A DNA stretch of 48,782 nt from an uncultured Clostridia bacterium (GTDB taxonomy: Bacteria; Bacillota; Clostridia; Oscillospirales; Acutalibacteraceae): positions 1 through 48,782 of the forward strand of contig CAKNOA010000014.1 of NCBI GenBank assembly GCA_930990065.1. Direction: 5' to 3'. The notes beneath the pieces are model-generated. The model made no database searches. It was not told the DNA's origin and saw only the letters and a list, made by a program, of their open reading frames with translations. Below are positions 8,917 to 17,083 of this stretch, piece after piece. Positions within the stretch are counted from its first letter, which is position 1. Each line of letters starts with the position of its first letter. The translations under genes and the position numbers were made by a program.

Positions 8917-9951
8917 ATGGCATCGTATGAAAGACTGCAAACCTTGTGTGAAGCGGCCGGGGTATCCGGTCAGGAAGATGAAGTACGGGACAAGATCCTT
9001 GCGATGATCCGTCCGGTTTGCGATACCGTAACGGTTACGCCGCTGGGGGGGATTCTGGCCGAAAAACGCGGCCAAAACCGCCCCAAACACCGGCTGATGA
9101 TCGATGCCCACATGGACGAAGTGGGGCTGATCATCACCCATATCGATGACGAAGGGTTCCTTTCGTTTGGGTGTGTGGGCGGCATTGACCGCCGGGTGTT
9201 GCCGGGCAAACGGGTATGGATTGGTTCCCACCGCGTGCCGGGCAGTGTGATTGTGCGGCCTATTCACCTGACGGGCCGGGAAGAAAGCGGCAAAGCGCCG
9301 TCCCCGGACGCGCTGGTGATCGACATGGGCGCGATGGATCGGAATGAGGCAATGACGGCCGTGCAGCTGGGCGATACGGCGATTTTTGATTCCTTCTTCG
9401 AAGCCGGGCAGGGCCATATTATGGGCCGCGCGCTGGATGACCGGGCCGGGTGTGCCGCCCTCATCCACCTGTTGGAGCAGGACTTGCCGTATGACATTAC
9501 CGCCAGCTTTTCGGTGCAGGAAGAAGTGGGCCTGATTGGGGCGGCTACGGCGGCTTTTGCCGCTAAACCGGACTTTGCGCTGGTATTGGAAGCCACCACC
9601 GCGGCGGATATTCCCGGGGTGGCCCCGAACCGCCAGGTGTGTAGAGTGGGGCATGGACCGGTGCTGTCCTTCATGGACCGCAGCACCGTATATGATCCGG
9701 CCCTCTTGCGCTTTGCCGGGGAACTGGCCCAAAAGGAAGCAATCGAAATCCAGTATAAACAGGCGGTGGCCGGCGGCAACAATGCGGGCAGCATTCACCG
9801 CAGCCGCGCAGGGGTGCGCACATTGGCGCTGTCGCTGGCGTGCCGGTATCTGCACGCCCCCATGGCCCTGATTAGCGAACAGGATTATGCCGGGTATGAA
9901 AAACTGGCGCTGGCCCTTGCCGGGGCGCTGCCCGCTTTCGATTTGACATGA
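8917..9951 (+). CDS. M42 family metallopeptidase (second of a tandem pair)
   Basis: The 344-residue paralogue of its upstream neighbour has canonical M42 motifs: DAHMDEVG, ALDDRAG, VQEEVGLIG, the metal-binding acid near VLEATTAAD and the final metal His in CRYLHAPM. It should act as a cytosolic metal-dependent aminopeptidase. GGAGG lies about 11 bases before the ATG, inside the end of the preceding gene. Its own stop overlaps the next start (ATGA at 9948-9951), so translation is probably coupled. Confidence 0.9.
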   Translation: MASYERLQTLCEAAGVSGQEDEVRDKILAMIRPVCDTVTVTPLGGILAEKRGQNRPKHRLMIDAHMDEVGLIITHIDDEGFLSFGCVGGIDRRVLPGKRVWIGSHRVPGSVIVRPIHLTGREESGKAPSPDALVIDMGAMDRNEAMTAVQLGDTAIFDSFFEAGQGHIMGRALDDRAGCAALIHLLEQDLPYDITASFSVQEEVGLIGAATAAFAAKPDFALVLEATTAADIPGVAPNRQVCRVGHGPVLSFMDRSTVYDPALLRFAGELAQKEAIEIQYKQAVAGGNNAGSIHRSRAGVRTLALSLACRYLHAPMALISEQDYAGYEKLALALAGALPAFDLT

Positions 9952-10670
9952 TCCGGTTATTAGGGCAAAAGGACGAAGAAGGGCTCAAAGAGAAAACCCG
10001 GCACAACCCGTTTGGCTGCCGTCTATTGTCGGCCATTGAGGCATACGGATGGGACCGGCCCTTTTTGCGGGTTTGGAGCGATGATAGCGCCGTCTATGCC
10101 CTGCAGGACAGCAGCCTGACGATATGCGGCCGCCCGGCAGACGGGCAGGAAGCCGCCGCTTTTGCCCGCATGGTGGGGGCATCCACGGTGACCGGGCGTA
10201 CGGAAGATCTGGCCGGATGGATGCCGTTTTCCCGCCAGGGCGGCGTCATTTTGTATCACCCGGCGGCCCCGTCTTCCGGCAACGCTTCAGATGAAAAGCC
10301 GCCGGTACAAAGTCTATACCGAGTATTGCAGGCGGCGGGGCTTTCGGTGCCGGATTTTGAAGCGTTTTATCTCGATCTAAACCACCGGCTGCGCCACAGG
10401 GCGGCGGATGCCGTTTTGTGGGAGGAGAAAGCCTGTGCCATTTTGGGGGCGCTCACGAGGGAAGAAGCCGTGCTGACAGCGGTGGCCGTGGTGCCCGGGG
10501 CCCGCTGCGAAGGGCTGGGCAGCTGGTGTATCACAGAACTTTTGGCCAGGCACCCGGGCGTTTCGTTTTGGGCGTTGCGCGGCAGCGGGGAAAACCGGGC
10601 GTTTTACCGGCAACTGGACTTTATCGAAGTGGGACGTTGGAAAACTGTGCCGGTGGGACCGGATGATTGA
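9948..10670 (+). CDS. GNAT-like acetyltransferase, poorly conserved
   Basis: I recognise only the C-terminal half of this 240-residue protein. A stretch reading EEAVLTAVAVVPGARCEGLGSW followed by ALRGSGENRAFYRQLDFIEVG fits the beta4/acetyl-CoA loop and the last strands of the GNAT fold. The N-terminal 110 residues look like the divergent first GNAT domain of two-domain proteins. Catalytic function and acceptor are unknown. It overlaps the preceding M42 gene by four bases, and the following gene starts 23 bases downstream, so it belongs to the peptidase operon. Confidence 0.6.
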   Translation: MIRLLGQKDEEGLKEKTRHNPFGCRLLSAIEAYGWDRPFLRVWSDDSAVYALQDSSLTICGRPADGQEAAAFARMVGASTVTGRTEDLAGWMPFSRQGGVILYHPAAPSSGNASDEKPPVQSLYRVLQAAGLSVPDFEAFYLDLNHRLRHRAADAVLWEEKACAILGALTREEAVLTAVAVVPGARCEGLGSWCITELLARHPGVSFWALRGSGENRAFYRQLDFIEVGRWKTVPVGPDD

Positions 10671-10693
10671 TAGACAGAAGGAGCAAAGAAAGA

Positions 10694-11965
10694 ATGAACC
10701 ATCCTTTTTTTAAACTGGACAGCCGTCTGGTGAAGCTGGGGAAGCAGGCCGTGGAAGAGGCCCGCACGGCGTTTGCCGGTATTGAAGAGATGCAGGAATA
10801 TAACCAGCAGAAAATGCTGGCGGCGTTTATCCATAACGGCGTGAGCGAAAGCCACTTTGTGGGCAGCACCGGGTACGGGTATGACGACCGCGGACGGGAA
10901 ACGCTGGACGCGGTTTTTGCCATGGCCATGGGGGCCGAAGATGCCCTGGTGCGCCACAACTTTGTGTGCGGTACCCATGCACTGACGGTGGCGCTGTTTG
11001 GCGTACTGCGCCCCGGGGACGTGATGCTCAGTGTGACGGGAAAACCGTATGATACCCTACAGGCCGTTATCGGCCTGACGGGGGATAAAAACGGCTCGCT
11101 ACTGGATTTTGGCATTCAGTATAAAGAAGTGGCTCTCACCCCCGAAGGGAAGCCGGATTTGCCCGCCATCCGCGAAGCCGTCAAACAAGGGGTCAAAATG
11201 GTGTACATCCAGCGTTCCCGTGGGTACAGCCTGCGCCCGTCGCTGCGGGTGGAAGAAATCGAAACCATTGCCCGCGCCGCCAAGGAAGTGGACCCGCACT
11301 GCATCGTGATGGTGGATAACTGCTATGGGGAATTTGTGCAGGAAGAGGAACCGGTGAGCCGCGGGGCCGACCTGATGGCCGGTTCCCTGATTAAAAACCC
11401 CGGCGGCGGCATTGCGCCCACGGGGGGCTACATCGCAGGGCGCCACGATTTGGTGCAAAGCTGCGCCTACCGGCTGACAACGCCGGGGCTGGGCAAAGAA
11501 GTGGGCTGCACCCTGCAGGCCAACCGGGAACTGTTCATGGGGGCCTTCCATGCGCCCCATGTTACCGGTGAAGCGCTGAAAACGGCAGTGTTTGCTTCGG
11601 CCCTTTTCAGCCTGCTGGGCTATGATGTGACGCCCCGTTTCGACGAGCCGCGGGCCGATATCATCCAGGCCGTGATGCTGCGGGACGAAAAATCCCTGGT
11701 GGCTTTCTGCCAGGGCATGCAGAAAGGCGCGCCGGTGGACTCCTTTGTGGTGCCGGAACCGTGGGATATGCCCGGGTATGACAGCCAGGTGATCATGGCG
11801 GCCGGTGCGTTTACCCTGGGGGCTTCCATCGAACTGTCGGCAGACGCGCCGCTGCGGGAACCGTATGCCGCCTGGATGCAGGGGGGGCTGAATTTCCACA
11901 GCGGCAAAGTCGGCGTGCTGCTGGGGGCCCAGTCCATGATCGACAGCGGGGTACTGGCCCTGTAA
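10694..11965 (+). CDS. PLP-dependent methionine gamma-lyase family protein ('aluminum resistance protein')
   Basis: The 423-residue protein matches the fold-type I PLP family annotated as aluminum resistance or methionine gamma-lyase-like, common in Firmicutes. The likely Schiff-base lysine is Lys234 in GSLIKNPGGG, preceded by the cofactor-binding Asp region VDNCYGEF. Further family landmarks are SESHFVGSTGYGYDD near the N-terminus and FVCGTHAL. The family is related to Cys/Met metabolism enzymes, but its reaction is not well defined. I chose the ATG at 10694, which has AGAAGGAG 10 bases upstream; an earlier ATG at 10667 overlaps the preceding stop and has no comparable site. It is the last gene of the peptidase run. 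Confidence 0.85.
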   Translation: MNHPFFKLDSRLVKLGKQAVEEARTAFAGIEEMQEYNQQKMLAAFIHNGVSESHFVGSTGYGYDDRGRETLDAVFAMAMGAEDALVRHNFVCGTHALTVALFGVLRPGDVMLSVTGKPYDTLQAVIGLTGDKNGSLLDFGIQYKEVALTPEGKPDLPAIREAVKQGVKMVYIQRSRGYSLRPSLRVEEIETIARAAKEVDPHCIVMVDNCYGEFVQEEEPVSRGADLMAGSLIKNPGGGIAPTGGYIAGRHDLVQSCAYRLTTPGLGKEVGCTLQANRELFMGAFHAPHVTGEALKTAVFASALFSLLGYDVTPRFDEPRADIIQAVMLRDEKSLVAFCQGMQKGAPVDSFVVPEPWDMPGYDSQVIMAAGAFTLGASIELSADAPLREPYAAWMQGGLNFHSGKVGVLLGAQSMIDSGVLAL

Positions 11966-11983
11966 GGAAAAGCCGCGTTTTTC

Positions 11984-12012
11984 TTGAAAAATAGGCGGGC
12001 GCTTGGTATAAT
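11984..12012 (+). promoter_or_regulatory. Sigma-A promoter of metG
   Basis: TTGAAA (11984-11989) and TATAAT (12007-12012) are 17 bases apart. The short leader (about 45 bases) leaves no room for a T-box riboswitch. Confidence 0.75.
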
Positions 12013-12061
12013 AAATAAGTTAGAATCGCGGCATCGATGCCGTGTCATCTGGAGGTTCAAC

Positions 12062-14017
12062 ATGGATAAGAAAACTTTCTACATCACCACCCCGATTTAT
12101 TATCCGTCGGGAAATCCGCATATTGGCCATAGCTACTGCACCGTGGCCAGCGACGCAATCGCCCGCTATAAGAGAATGCAGGGGTATGATGTCATGTTCC
12201 TCACCGGCACCGATGAGCATGGGCAGAAGATCGAATTGAAAGCGGCCGAAAAAGGTGTGACGCCGAAAGAATATGTGGACGAAAAGGTCCAGGTGTTCAA
12301 AAACCTGTGGAAGCTCCTCAATATCAGCAACGACCGGTTTATCCGCACCACCGATGCGCCCCATATGAAGACGGTGCAGAAGATCTTCCGCGATCTGTAT
12401 GAAAAGGGCGAAATTTATAAGGGCAAGTACGAAGGCTGGTACTGCACGCCGTGTGAATCCTTCTGGACGGAAACCCAGCTGAAAGACGGCAAGTGCCCCG
12501 ACTGCGGGCGCCCGGTGTCGAAAGCGTCGGAAGAAGCGTACTTCTTCCGGCTGTCGAAGTATGGCGACCGGCTGCTGAAGCTGTATGAAGAACACCCGGA
12601 ATTTATTCAGCCCGAAAGCCGCAAAAATGAAATGATCAACTTTATCCGCCAGGGGCTGGATGATTTGTGCGTATCCCGTACCAGCTTTACCTGGGGTGTG
12701 CCGGTGGACTTCGACCCGAAACACGTGGTATATGTGTGGATCGACGCGCTGCCGAACTATATCTCGGCCCTGGGGTATGGCAACGGCGACGATTCGGACT
12801 ACAAAAAGTATTGGCCCGCGGATGTCCACTTTGTGGGCAAGGAAATTGTGCGGTTCCATACCATCATCTGGCCGGCCATCCTGATGGCACTAGGCCTGCC
12901 CCTGCCCCACCAGGTATACGGGCACGGCTGGCTGCTGTTTGGCGACGGTACCAAGATGAGCAAGAGCAAAGGGAACGTGGTCGACCCGTATGTGCTGTGC
13001 GAACGCTATGGCGTGGATGCCATCCGGTATTACCTGTTGCGGGAAATCCCATTCGGCAGCGATGGGCTGTTTACCAACGAAGCGCTGATCGGCCGCATCA
13101 ACTCCGATCTGGCCAACGATCTGGGTAACCTGCTCAGCCGTACGACGGCCATGGTGCAGAAGTACTTTGACGGCGTGATCCCCAGTGAACGCGAAAGCGA
13201 TCCTATGGACGACGAGCTCATTGCGATGGCCAAAGCCCTGCGGGACAACTGCGACCACCACATTGACAAATACCAGTTCAGCAACGCCCTGAGCGAAATT
13301 TGGAAGCTCATCGGCCGCTGCAACAAATATATCGACGAAACCATGCCGTGGGTGCTGGGCAAGGACGAAAGCAAAAAAGCCCGGCTGGCCTGCGTCATGT
13401 ACAACCTGTGCGAGTGCCTGCGCATTGTATCGATTCTGCTTGCGCCCTTCCTGCCCGAAACCGCGCCGAAGATTCAGGAGCAGCTGGGCGTATCCGGTGA
13501 CCAGGTGTCCTACGCATCCGCCGCTACGTTTGGCGTATTGCCGGCGGATGCCGTGATTCGCAAGGGCGAAACCCTGTTCCCCCGCATTGACGTGGACAAG
13601 GAGATCGAAGAGCTGACGAAGATTATTGGCAATACGGCTAAGAAAGAACCGGAAGCGGCCGATAAGAAAGAAGCGAAAAAGCCCGAAGGGCTGGCCCAGA
13701 TCGGCATTGACGATTTTGCCAAGGTGGAACTGCGGGCCGCGAAAATTCTCAGCTGTGAACCCGTCAAGCGCGCGAAAAAGCTGTTAAAGCTCACGTTGGA
13801 TGACGGCGAAGGCGAACGGGTGATTTGCAGCGGGATTGCGCCGTACTATAAACCCGACGAACTCGTCGGCAAAACCGTGGTGCTGGTAGCGAACCTCAAA
13901 CCCGCCAAACTGTGCGGTGTGGAGAGCAACGGCATGCTGCTGGCGGCCGATGCCGGAGAAAATGATGTGCGCGTCATTTTCCTCGATGGCGTACCGGCCG
14001 GCAGCCGCATTCACTAA
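12062..14017 (+). CDS. metG: Methionyl-tRNA synthetase
   Basis: The 651-residue class I synthetase charges methionine onto tRNA-Met. It has the HIGH signature (residues 20-23) in GNPHIGHSY and KMSKS (298-302). A zinc knuckle with Cys128, Cys131, Cys145 and Cys148 is intact. From about residue 547 to the end it carries the Trbp111/EMAP-type tRNA-binding domain (VELRAAKILSCEPV, ICSGIAPYY, NLKPAKLCGVES), preceded by a Lys/Glu-rich linker. GGAGG lies 7 bases before the ATG at 12062. It has its own promoter and a strong terminator. Confidence 0.97.
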   Translation: MDKKTFYITTPIYYPSGNPHIGHSYCTVASDAIARYKRMQGYDVMFLTGTDEHGQKIELKAAEKGVTPKEYVDEKVQVFKNLWKLLNISNDRFIRTTDAPHMKTVQKIFRDLYEKGEIYKGKYEGWYCTPCESFWTETQLKDGKCPDCGRPVSKASEEAYFFRLSKYGDRLLKLYEEHPEFIQPESRKNEMINFIRQGLDDLCVSRTSFTWGVPVDFDPKHVVYVWIDALPNYISALGYGNGDDSDYKKYWPADVHFVGKEIVRFHTIIWPAILMALGLPLPHQVYGHGWLLFGDGTKMSKSKGNVVDPYVLCERYGVDAIRYYLLREIPFGSDGLFTNEALIGRINSDLANDLGNLLSRTTAMVQKYFDGVIPSERESDPMDDELIAMAKALRDNCDHHIDKYQFSNALSEIWKLIGRCNKYIDETMPWVLGKDESKKARLACVMYNLCECLRIVSILLAPFLPETAPKIQEQLGVSGDQVSYASAATFGVLPADAVIRKGETLFPRIDVDKEIEELTKIIGNTAKKEPEAADKKEAKKPEGLAQIGIDDFAKVELRAAKILSCEPVKRAKKLLKLTLDDGEGERVICSGIAPYYKPDELVGKTVVLVANLKPAKLCGVESNGMLLAADAGENDVRVIFLDGVPAGSRIH

Positions 14018-14029
14018 AAAGTAAAAAAA

Positions 14030-14058
14030 CCGGCGGCCTTTTCAGCCGCCGGATTTTT
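14030..14058 (+). terminator. Rho-independent terminator after metG
   Basis: CCGGCGGC (14030-14037) pairs with GCCGCCGG (14045-14052), followed by ATTTTT. Confidence 0.85.
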
Positions 14059-14078
14059 GCCTATAAAGGAGAACGAAC

Positions 14079-14858
14079 GTGCGTATTTTTGATTCTCATG
14101 CCCATTATGACGACGAAGCGTTTGACGCCGACCGCGCTTTCTTGCTGGAGCAGGACTTGCCCCAAAAGGGTGTGTGGCGGGTTATCAACTGTGGGGCGAA
14201 TATCGACAGTTCCCGGCAGAGTGTGCAGCTGGCCCATACGTACGGGTATATCTATGCGGCGGTGGGGGTCCATCCGGAAGACGCCGCCCATTTACCGGAC
14301 GATTGGGCCGAACAGATCCGTGGGTTGGCAAAAGACCCCAAAGTGGTGGCTATCGGTGAAATTGGCCTTGACTATCACTATGAAGACGCCTGCCCACGGC
14401 AGCAGCAGAAAGACGTGTTTATCCGGCAGCTGCAATTAGCACAGGAAATGGGTTTGCCGGTCATCATCCACGACCGGGAAGCCCACGGTGACACCATGGA
14501 ACTCTTGCGCCGGTTCCGCCCCCGGGGTGTGATGCACTGTTTTTCCGGCAGTGCCCAAATGGCCAAAGAACTGGTCTCTTTGGGCATGTATGTCGGACTA
14601 GGGGGCGTTGTCACGTTTAAAAATGCCCGCCACAGCCGGGAAGTGGCCGCGATTGTGCCCGCCGACCGGCTGTTAACCGAAACGGATGCGCCGTATATGG
14701 CGCCGGTGCCCTACCGGGGCAAACGGAACGATTCGTCCCTGATTCCCTTCTCGGCCGCCGAAATCGGGGTGTGCCGGGGGATCAGCGAAGAGGAAGTGCT
14801 CAAAATGGGGTGCCGCAATGCCTGCACGCTGTTCGGCCTTTCGTATGAGGAGGAGTAA
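14079..14858 (+). CDS. tatD: TatD family metal-dependent hydrolase/DNase
   Basis: The 259-residue protein has the TIM-barrel amidohydrolase fold of TatD. Metal-binding motifs are His7 and His9 in DSHAHYDD, Glu in IGEIGLDYH, His in IIHDREAH and Asp in TETDAPY. Family members are cytosolic 3'-5' exonucleases or other phosphoesterases. The start is a GTG with AAAGGAG 6 bases upstream. The next gene begins 5 bases after the stop, and in related bacteria this position is often held by a TatD-associated radical SAM gene. Confidence 0.93.
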   Translation: MRIFDSHAHYDDEAFDADRAFLLEQDLPQKGVWRVINCGANIDSSRQSVQLAHTYGYIYAAVGVHPEDAAHLPDDWAEQIRGLAKDPKVVAIGEIGLDYHYEDACPRQQQKDVFIRQLQLAQEMGLPVIIHDREAHGDTMELLRRFRPRGVMHCFSGSAQMAKELVSLGMYVGLGGVVTFKNARHSREVAAIVPADRLLTETDAPYMAPVPYRGKRNDSSLIPFSAAEIGVCRGISEEEVLKMGCRNACTLFGLSYEEE

Positions 14859-14863
14859 AAACC

Positions 14864-15391
14864 ATGGATTCTTGTTTGATGGCCCGTGATGGGAAATTGC
14901 ATATCCGGCTGACCGGGCGCCATCCGTTTCATGAGGACGCACCTGGGCAAGACCCCAGCCGGGAGGAAATCTGGCAGGCATTGCAGCAGCTGGATTTAAA
15001 TGAATACCGGCAGATTGTCTTTGGTGGGGGAGGGGAACCCATGTACCGCCTGGAAGATATGATGTGGCTGTGTGGAAAAATCCGGGAAAAGAGCCCGGTA
15101 GACCTGCGGCTGGATACCACCGGATTGGGAGATTTGCTGCGCAGGGAAAAAACGGCGTTTCAGCTGGAACAATATTTTCAGGTGGTGGCCATTTACCTGC
15201 CGGTAGAAGAACAGGCTGTGACCGACGAGCAGCGCAAAGCCATCCGCCACTTTGCCGTGGCAGCGGGGCTGTTTGTGCCCAAAGTATACCTGGTGGTGCC
15301 AGAGTCCAGTACCAAAGAAAAGAAAAAAGCCTGCCAGGAATTATGCCTGCAAACAGGGGCCCGGTATCGCGAGGAAGATTGGGCCAGCTAA
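14864..15391 (+). CDS. TatD-associated radical SAM-like protein lacking the cluster cysteines
   Basis: From position and pattern, this 175-residue protein resembles the TatD-family-associated radical SAM group. Shared features are an early beta strand (residues 11-17, LHIRLTG), the helix PSREEIWQAL, a strand ending IVFGGGGEP (51-59) that matches the SAM-binding GGEP motif, LRLDTTGLG at 81-89, and a late FVPKVYLVV strand. In active members a CxxxCxxC motif follows the first strand. Here the corresponding stretch (about 17-30, TGRHPFHEDAPG) has no cysteine, so a catalytic [4Fe-4S] cluster is not expected. The reading frame is intact and ends at a strong terminator. It may be a degenerate, regulatory or repurposed paralogue. 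The family assignment is from memory of the pattern and is moderately sure. Confidence 0.6.
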   Translation: MDSCLMARDGKLHIRLTGRHPFHEDAPGQDPSREEIWQALQQLDLNEYRQIVFGGGGEPMYRLEDMMWLCGKIREKSPVDLRLDTTGLGDLLRREKTAFQLEQYFQVVAIYLPVEEQAVTDEQRKAIRHFAVAAGLFVPKVYLVVPESSTKEKKKACQELCLQTGARYREEDWAS

Positions 15392-15401
15392 ATCAGAATA
15401 A

Positions 15402-15447
15402 AAAAGACCGAAGCCGGGAAAATACGGCTTCGGTCTTTTCTTTTTTT
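15402..15447. terminator. Bidirectional terminator between convergent genes
   Basis: A perfect 15-bp stem (15402-15416 with 15425-15439) has an A tract on the left arm and a T tract on the right, followed by a further T run. It serves both the gene ending at 15391 and the minus-strand gene ending at 15446. Confidence 0.85.
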
Positions 15448-16651
15448 AGAAGGGCTGATTCATATGGAGCATCTTTTGGGGGAACAGGCGAAGGAGCATG
15501 TCGCGGTTTTTCTTCACCGTCAATGTGGGCGACAAAAACAGCTGTTCCGGGGAAGCAACCCCCAATACCAAGCGGGTCAGATCCTGAATGGTACAGCAGA
15601 GATCCGGTTCTTCTTCGGTACGGGTCACAGATTTCATGTGCCCTTTTTCAAAATCCAGCCGGTAACAGCCGCTGTTCTCGGGCAGGAAATCATCCGTTAC
15701 CTGAAGGATGGCGTGGCCCGGGTGGAACGGTGCCTTCATCAGCGACAGAGCCGTTTCAACGTTCACAATACGGCCCATACCGCCGCAGGAGCGCTCTTGC
15801 CGGACCCGGTAAGGTTCCGTTACCAGCCAGCGCAAATCAATGTCAGGCGGCAGACAGCCGCCTACTTCTTCGTACTGGGCCGACAGACGGCTCATGAACG
15901 AGAAAATGGCAAACAGCGCTTCTTTCCCGCTATAGGCCATGTCGCGAATTTCCGCCCGGCGTACGCCGTTTTCTTCTTTCGGTTCAAAACAGACATAGGC
16001 CTGCAAAACGCCCTGCTGGTCCCGGAACAAATACCGCAACTGGCGCTTCTGGTATGGATCCCCCATCAGAAAAGCCCACTGGTTTTCCCGCCGCAGCACC
16101 GCCAGGTTGTAGCGTTTCATGAACGTGTGGCTTAGCGCCTGCATGTCCGAAAAGCCTTCGTCTTTTTCCTGCATGGTGACGGATAACTCACAGGGCAAAT
16201 GGGCAAAATCTTCGCATTTGGCCCACTGGCGTAAGGGTTGTTCGCACAGCTCATACCCGAATTTGCGGTAGTACCGGTGGGAAAACGGGTACAGGTATGA
16301 AAACACAAACCCGTTTTCCCGCATATCCCGCAGCATGGCATCAAACATTCCGCGCACGGCGCCTTTCCGGCGGTTTTCCGGCCGGGACGATACATTGCCG
16401 ATGCCGCTGCAAAGCACTTCGTGGCCGTCAAACGTAATCGTATAGTGGTAGTTCATCAGCCCGGCTGTCAGCTGGCCGTCGGGCAGAAAAGCGCCCCAGC
16501 GTTCCACCCCATACTCTTCGCTGCTTTCCGGCAGTTGGCGCAGCCGCTCGGCTTCTTTTTCCATGTCAATGGGGACGACGAACGCAAGCATCGAGATTTT
16601 CTGTGCCTGCACTTTTTCGTCCAAGGTTTTCAGTTTTCGAATGTCCATCAT
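15446..16651 (-). CDS. Eis-like GNAT acetyltransferase with C-terminal SCP2-like domain
   Basis: The 401-residue protein follows the architecture of the Eis family: two tandem GNAT domains and a sterol-carrier-like C-terminal domain. The acetyl-CoA loop is visible as VSSRPENRRKGAVRGMF, and the conserved YPFSHRYYRKFGYE stretch contains the Tyr region used as general acid. The chain ends in Phe, as in mycobacterial Eis, where the terminal Phe carboxylate acts in catalysis. Family members acetylate amines such as aminoglycosides or protein lysines; the substrate here is unknown. GGAAAGGCGG lies just upstream of two consecutive ATG codons. It is divergent from the small membrane protein gene at 16778. 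Confidence 0.85.
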   Translation of the reverse strand: MMDIRKLKTLDEKVQAQKISMLAFVVPIDMEKEAERLRQLPESSEEYGVERWGAFLPDGQLTAGLMNYHYTITFDGHEVLCSGIGNVSSRPENRRKGAVRGMFDAMLRDMRENGFVFSYLYPFSHRYYRKFGYELCEQPLRQWAKCEDFAHLPCELSVTMQEKDEGFSDMQALSHTFMKRYNLAVLRRENQWAFLMGDPYQKRQLRYLFRDQQGVLQAYVCFEPKEENGVRRAEIRDMAYSGKEALFAIFSFMSRLSAQYEEVGGCLPPDIDLRWLVTEPYRVRQERSCGGMGRIVNVETALSLMKAPFHPGHAILQVTDDFLPENSGCYRLDFEKGHMKSVTRTEEEPDLCCTIQDLTRLVLGVASPEQLFLSPTLTVKKNRDMLLRLFPQKMLHMNQPF

Positions 16652-16689
16652 TATGTGCCGCCTTTCCGAATCAAAGTTCGATTACCGTC

Positions 16690-16719
16690 ATTATAGCATG
16701 GGCAAAAATGCAGCGTCAA
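16690..16719 (-). promoter_or_regulatory. Promoter of the Eis-like gene
   Basis: On the minus strand TTGACG (16714-16719) and TATAAT (16690-16695) are 18 bases apart. Its -35 directly abuts the -35 of the divergent promoter. Confidence 0.65.
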
Positions 16720-16748
16720 TTGAATGAAATACGATTCTATGCTACAAT
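16720..16748 (+). promoter_or_regulatory. Promoter of the small membrane protein gene
   Basis: TTGAAT (16720-16725) and TACAAT (16743-16748) are 17 bases apart, 29 bases before the start codon at 16778. Confidence 0.7.
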
Positions 16749-16777
16749 AGTGCCAAAAAGAACAGGAGGTTTTTGAC

Positions 16778-16978
16778 ATGCCAACCGGAAAAATCGTGGG
16801 GTTTGCTTTAATTGGCCTTTTTGGGCTGAGTTTACTTATTTACCCCAAATGGTTGTGGAAATGCTCCCCGGCCCGCAAGCTGGATGGCCCGGTACCGCTG
16901 TGGTGGAAGATTAGCACCCGGATTATGGGGGGGCTGTTCGTGCTGGCGGTGGCGCTGGTTTTTGCCTATAAATTATAA
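16778..16978 (+). CDS. Small membrane protein, two transmembrane segments
   Basis: This 66-residue protein has a hydrophobic segment at about residues 7-22, a Trp/Lys-rich middle (YPKWLWKCSPARK), and a second hydrophobic segment at about 48-65. A perfect AGGAGG 9 bases upstream and a dedicated promoter make it a convincing gene despite its size. It resembles small DUF6199-type membrane proteins, but I am not certain of that family. Function unknown. A promoter for glycerol dehydrogenase follows immediately, so it is probably not obligatorily co-transcribed. Confidence 0.75.
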   Translation: MPTGKIVGFALIGLFGLSLLIYPKWLWKCSPARKLDGPVPLWWKISTRIMGGLFVLAVALVFAYKL

Positions 16979-16989
16979 CCAATCAGGGT

Positions 16990-17018
16990 TTGACAGCAAA
17001 GAGCGAATTCGTTATACT
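16990..17018 (+). promoter_or_regulatory. Sigma-A promoter of glycerol dehydrogenase
   Basis: A perfect TTGACA (16990-16995) and TATACT (17013-17018) are 17 bases apart, 65 bases before the start at 17084. Confidence 0.8.
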
Positions 17019-17083
17019 TATAACAAACAGGCGCAGGGCCGGTGTGGCTGTGGCGCGAATTTTTGGGACAGGAGGAACTTTTT

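Noticed and set aside
11966-12061. T-box riboswitch upstream of metG
   Set aside because: The leader is only about 45 bases from the promoter, with no specifier loop or T-box sequence.
14839-14900. Frameshift hiding the missing cysteine motif of the radical-SAM-like gene
   Set aside because: Only 5 bases separate it from tatD, and no cysteine cluster is encoded in another frame near its start.
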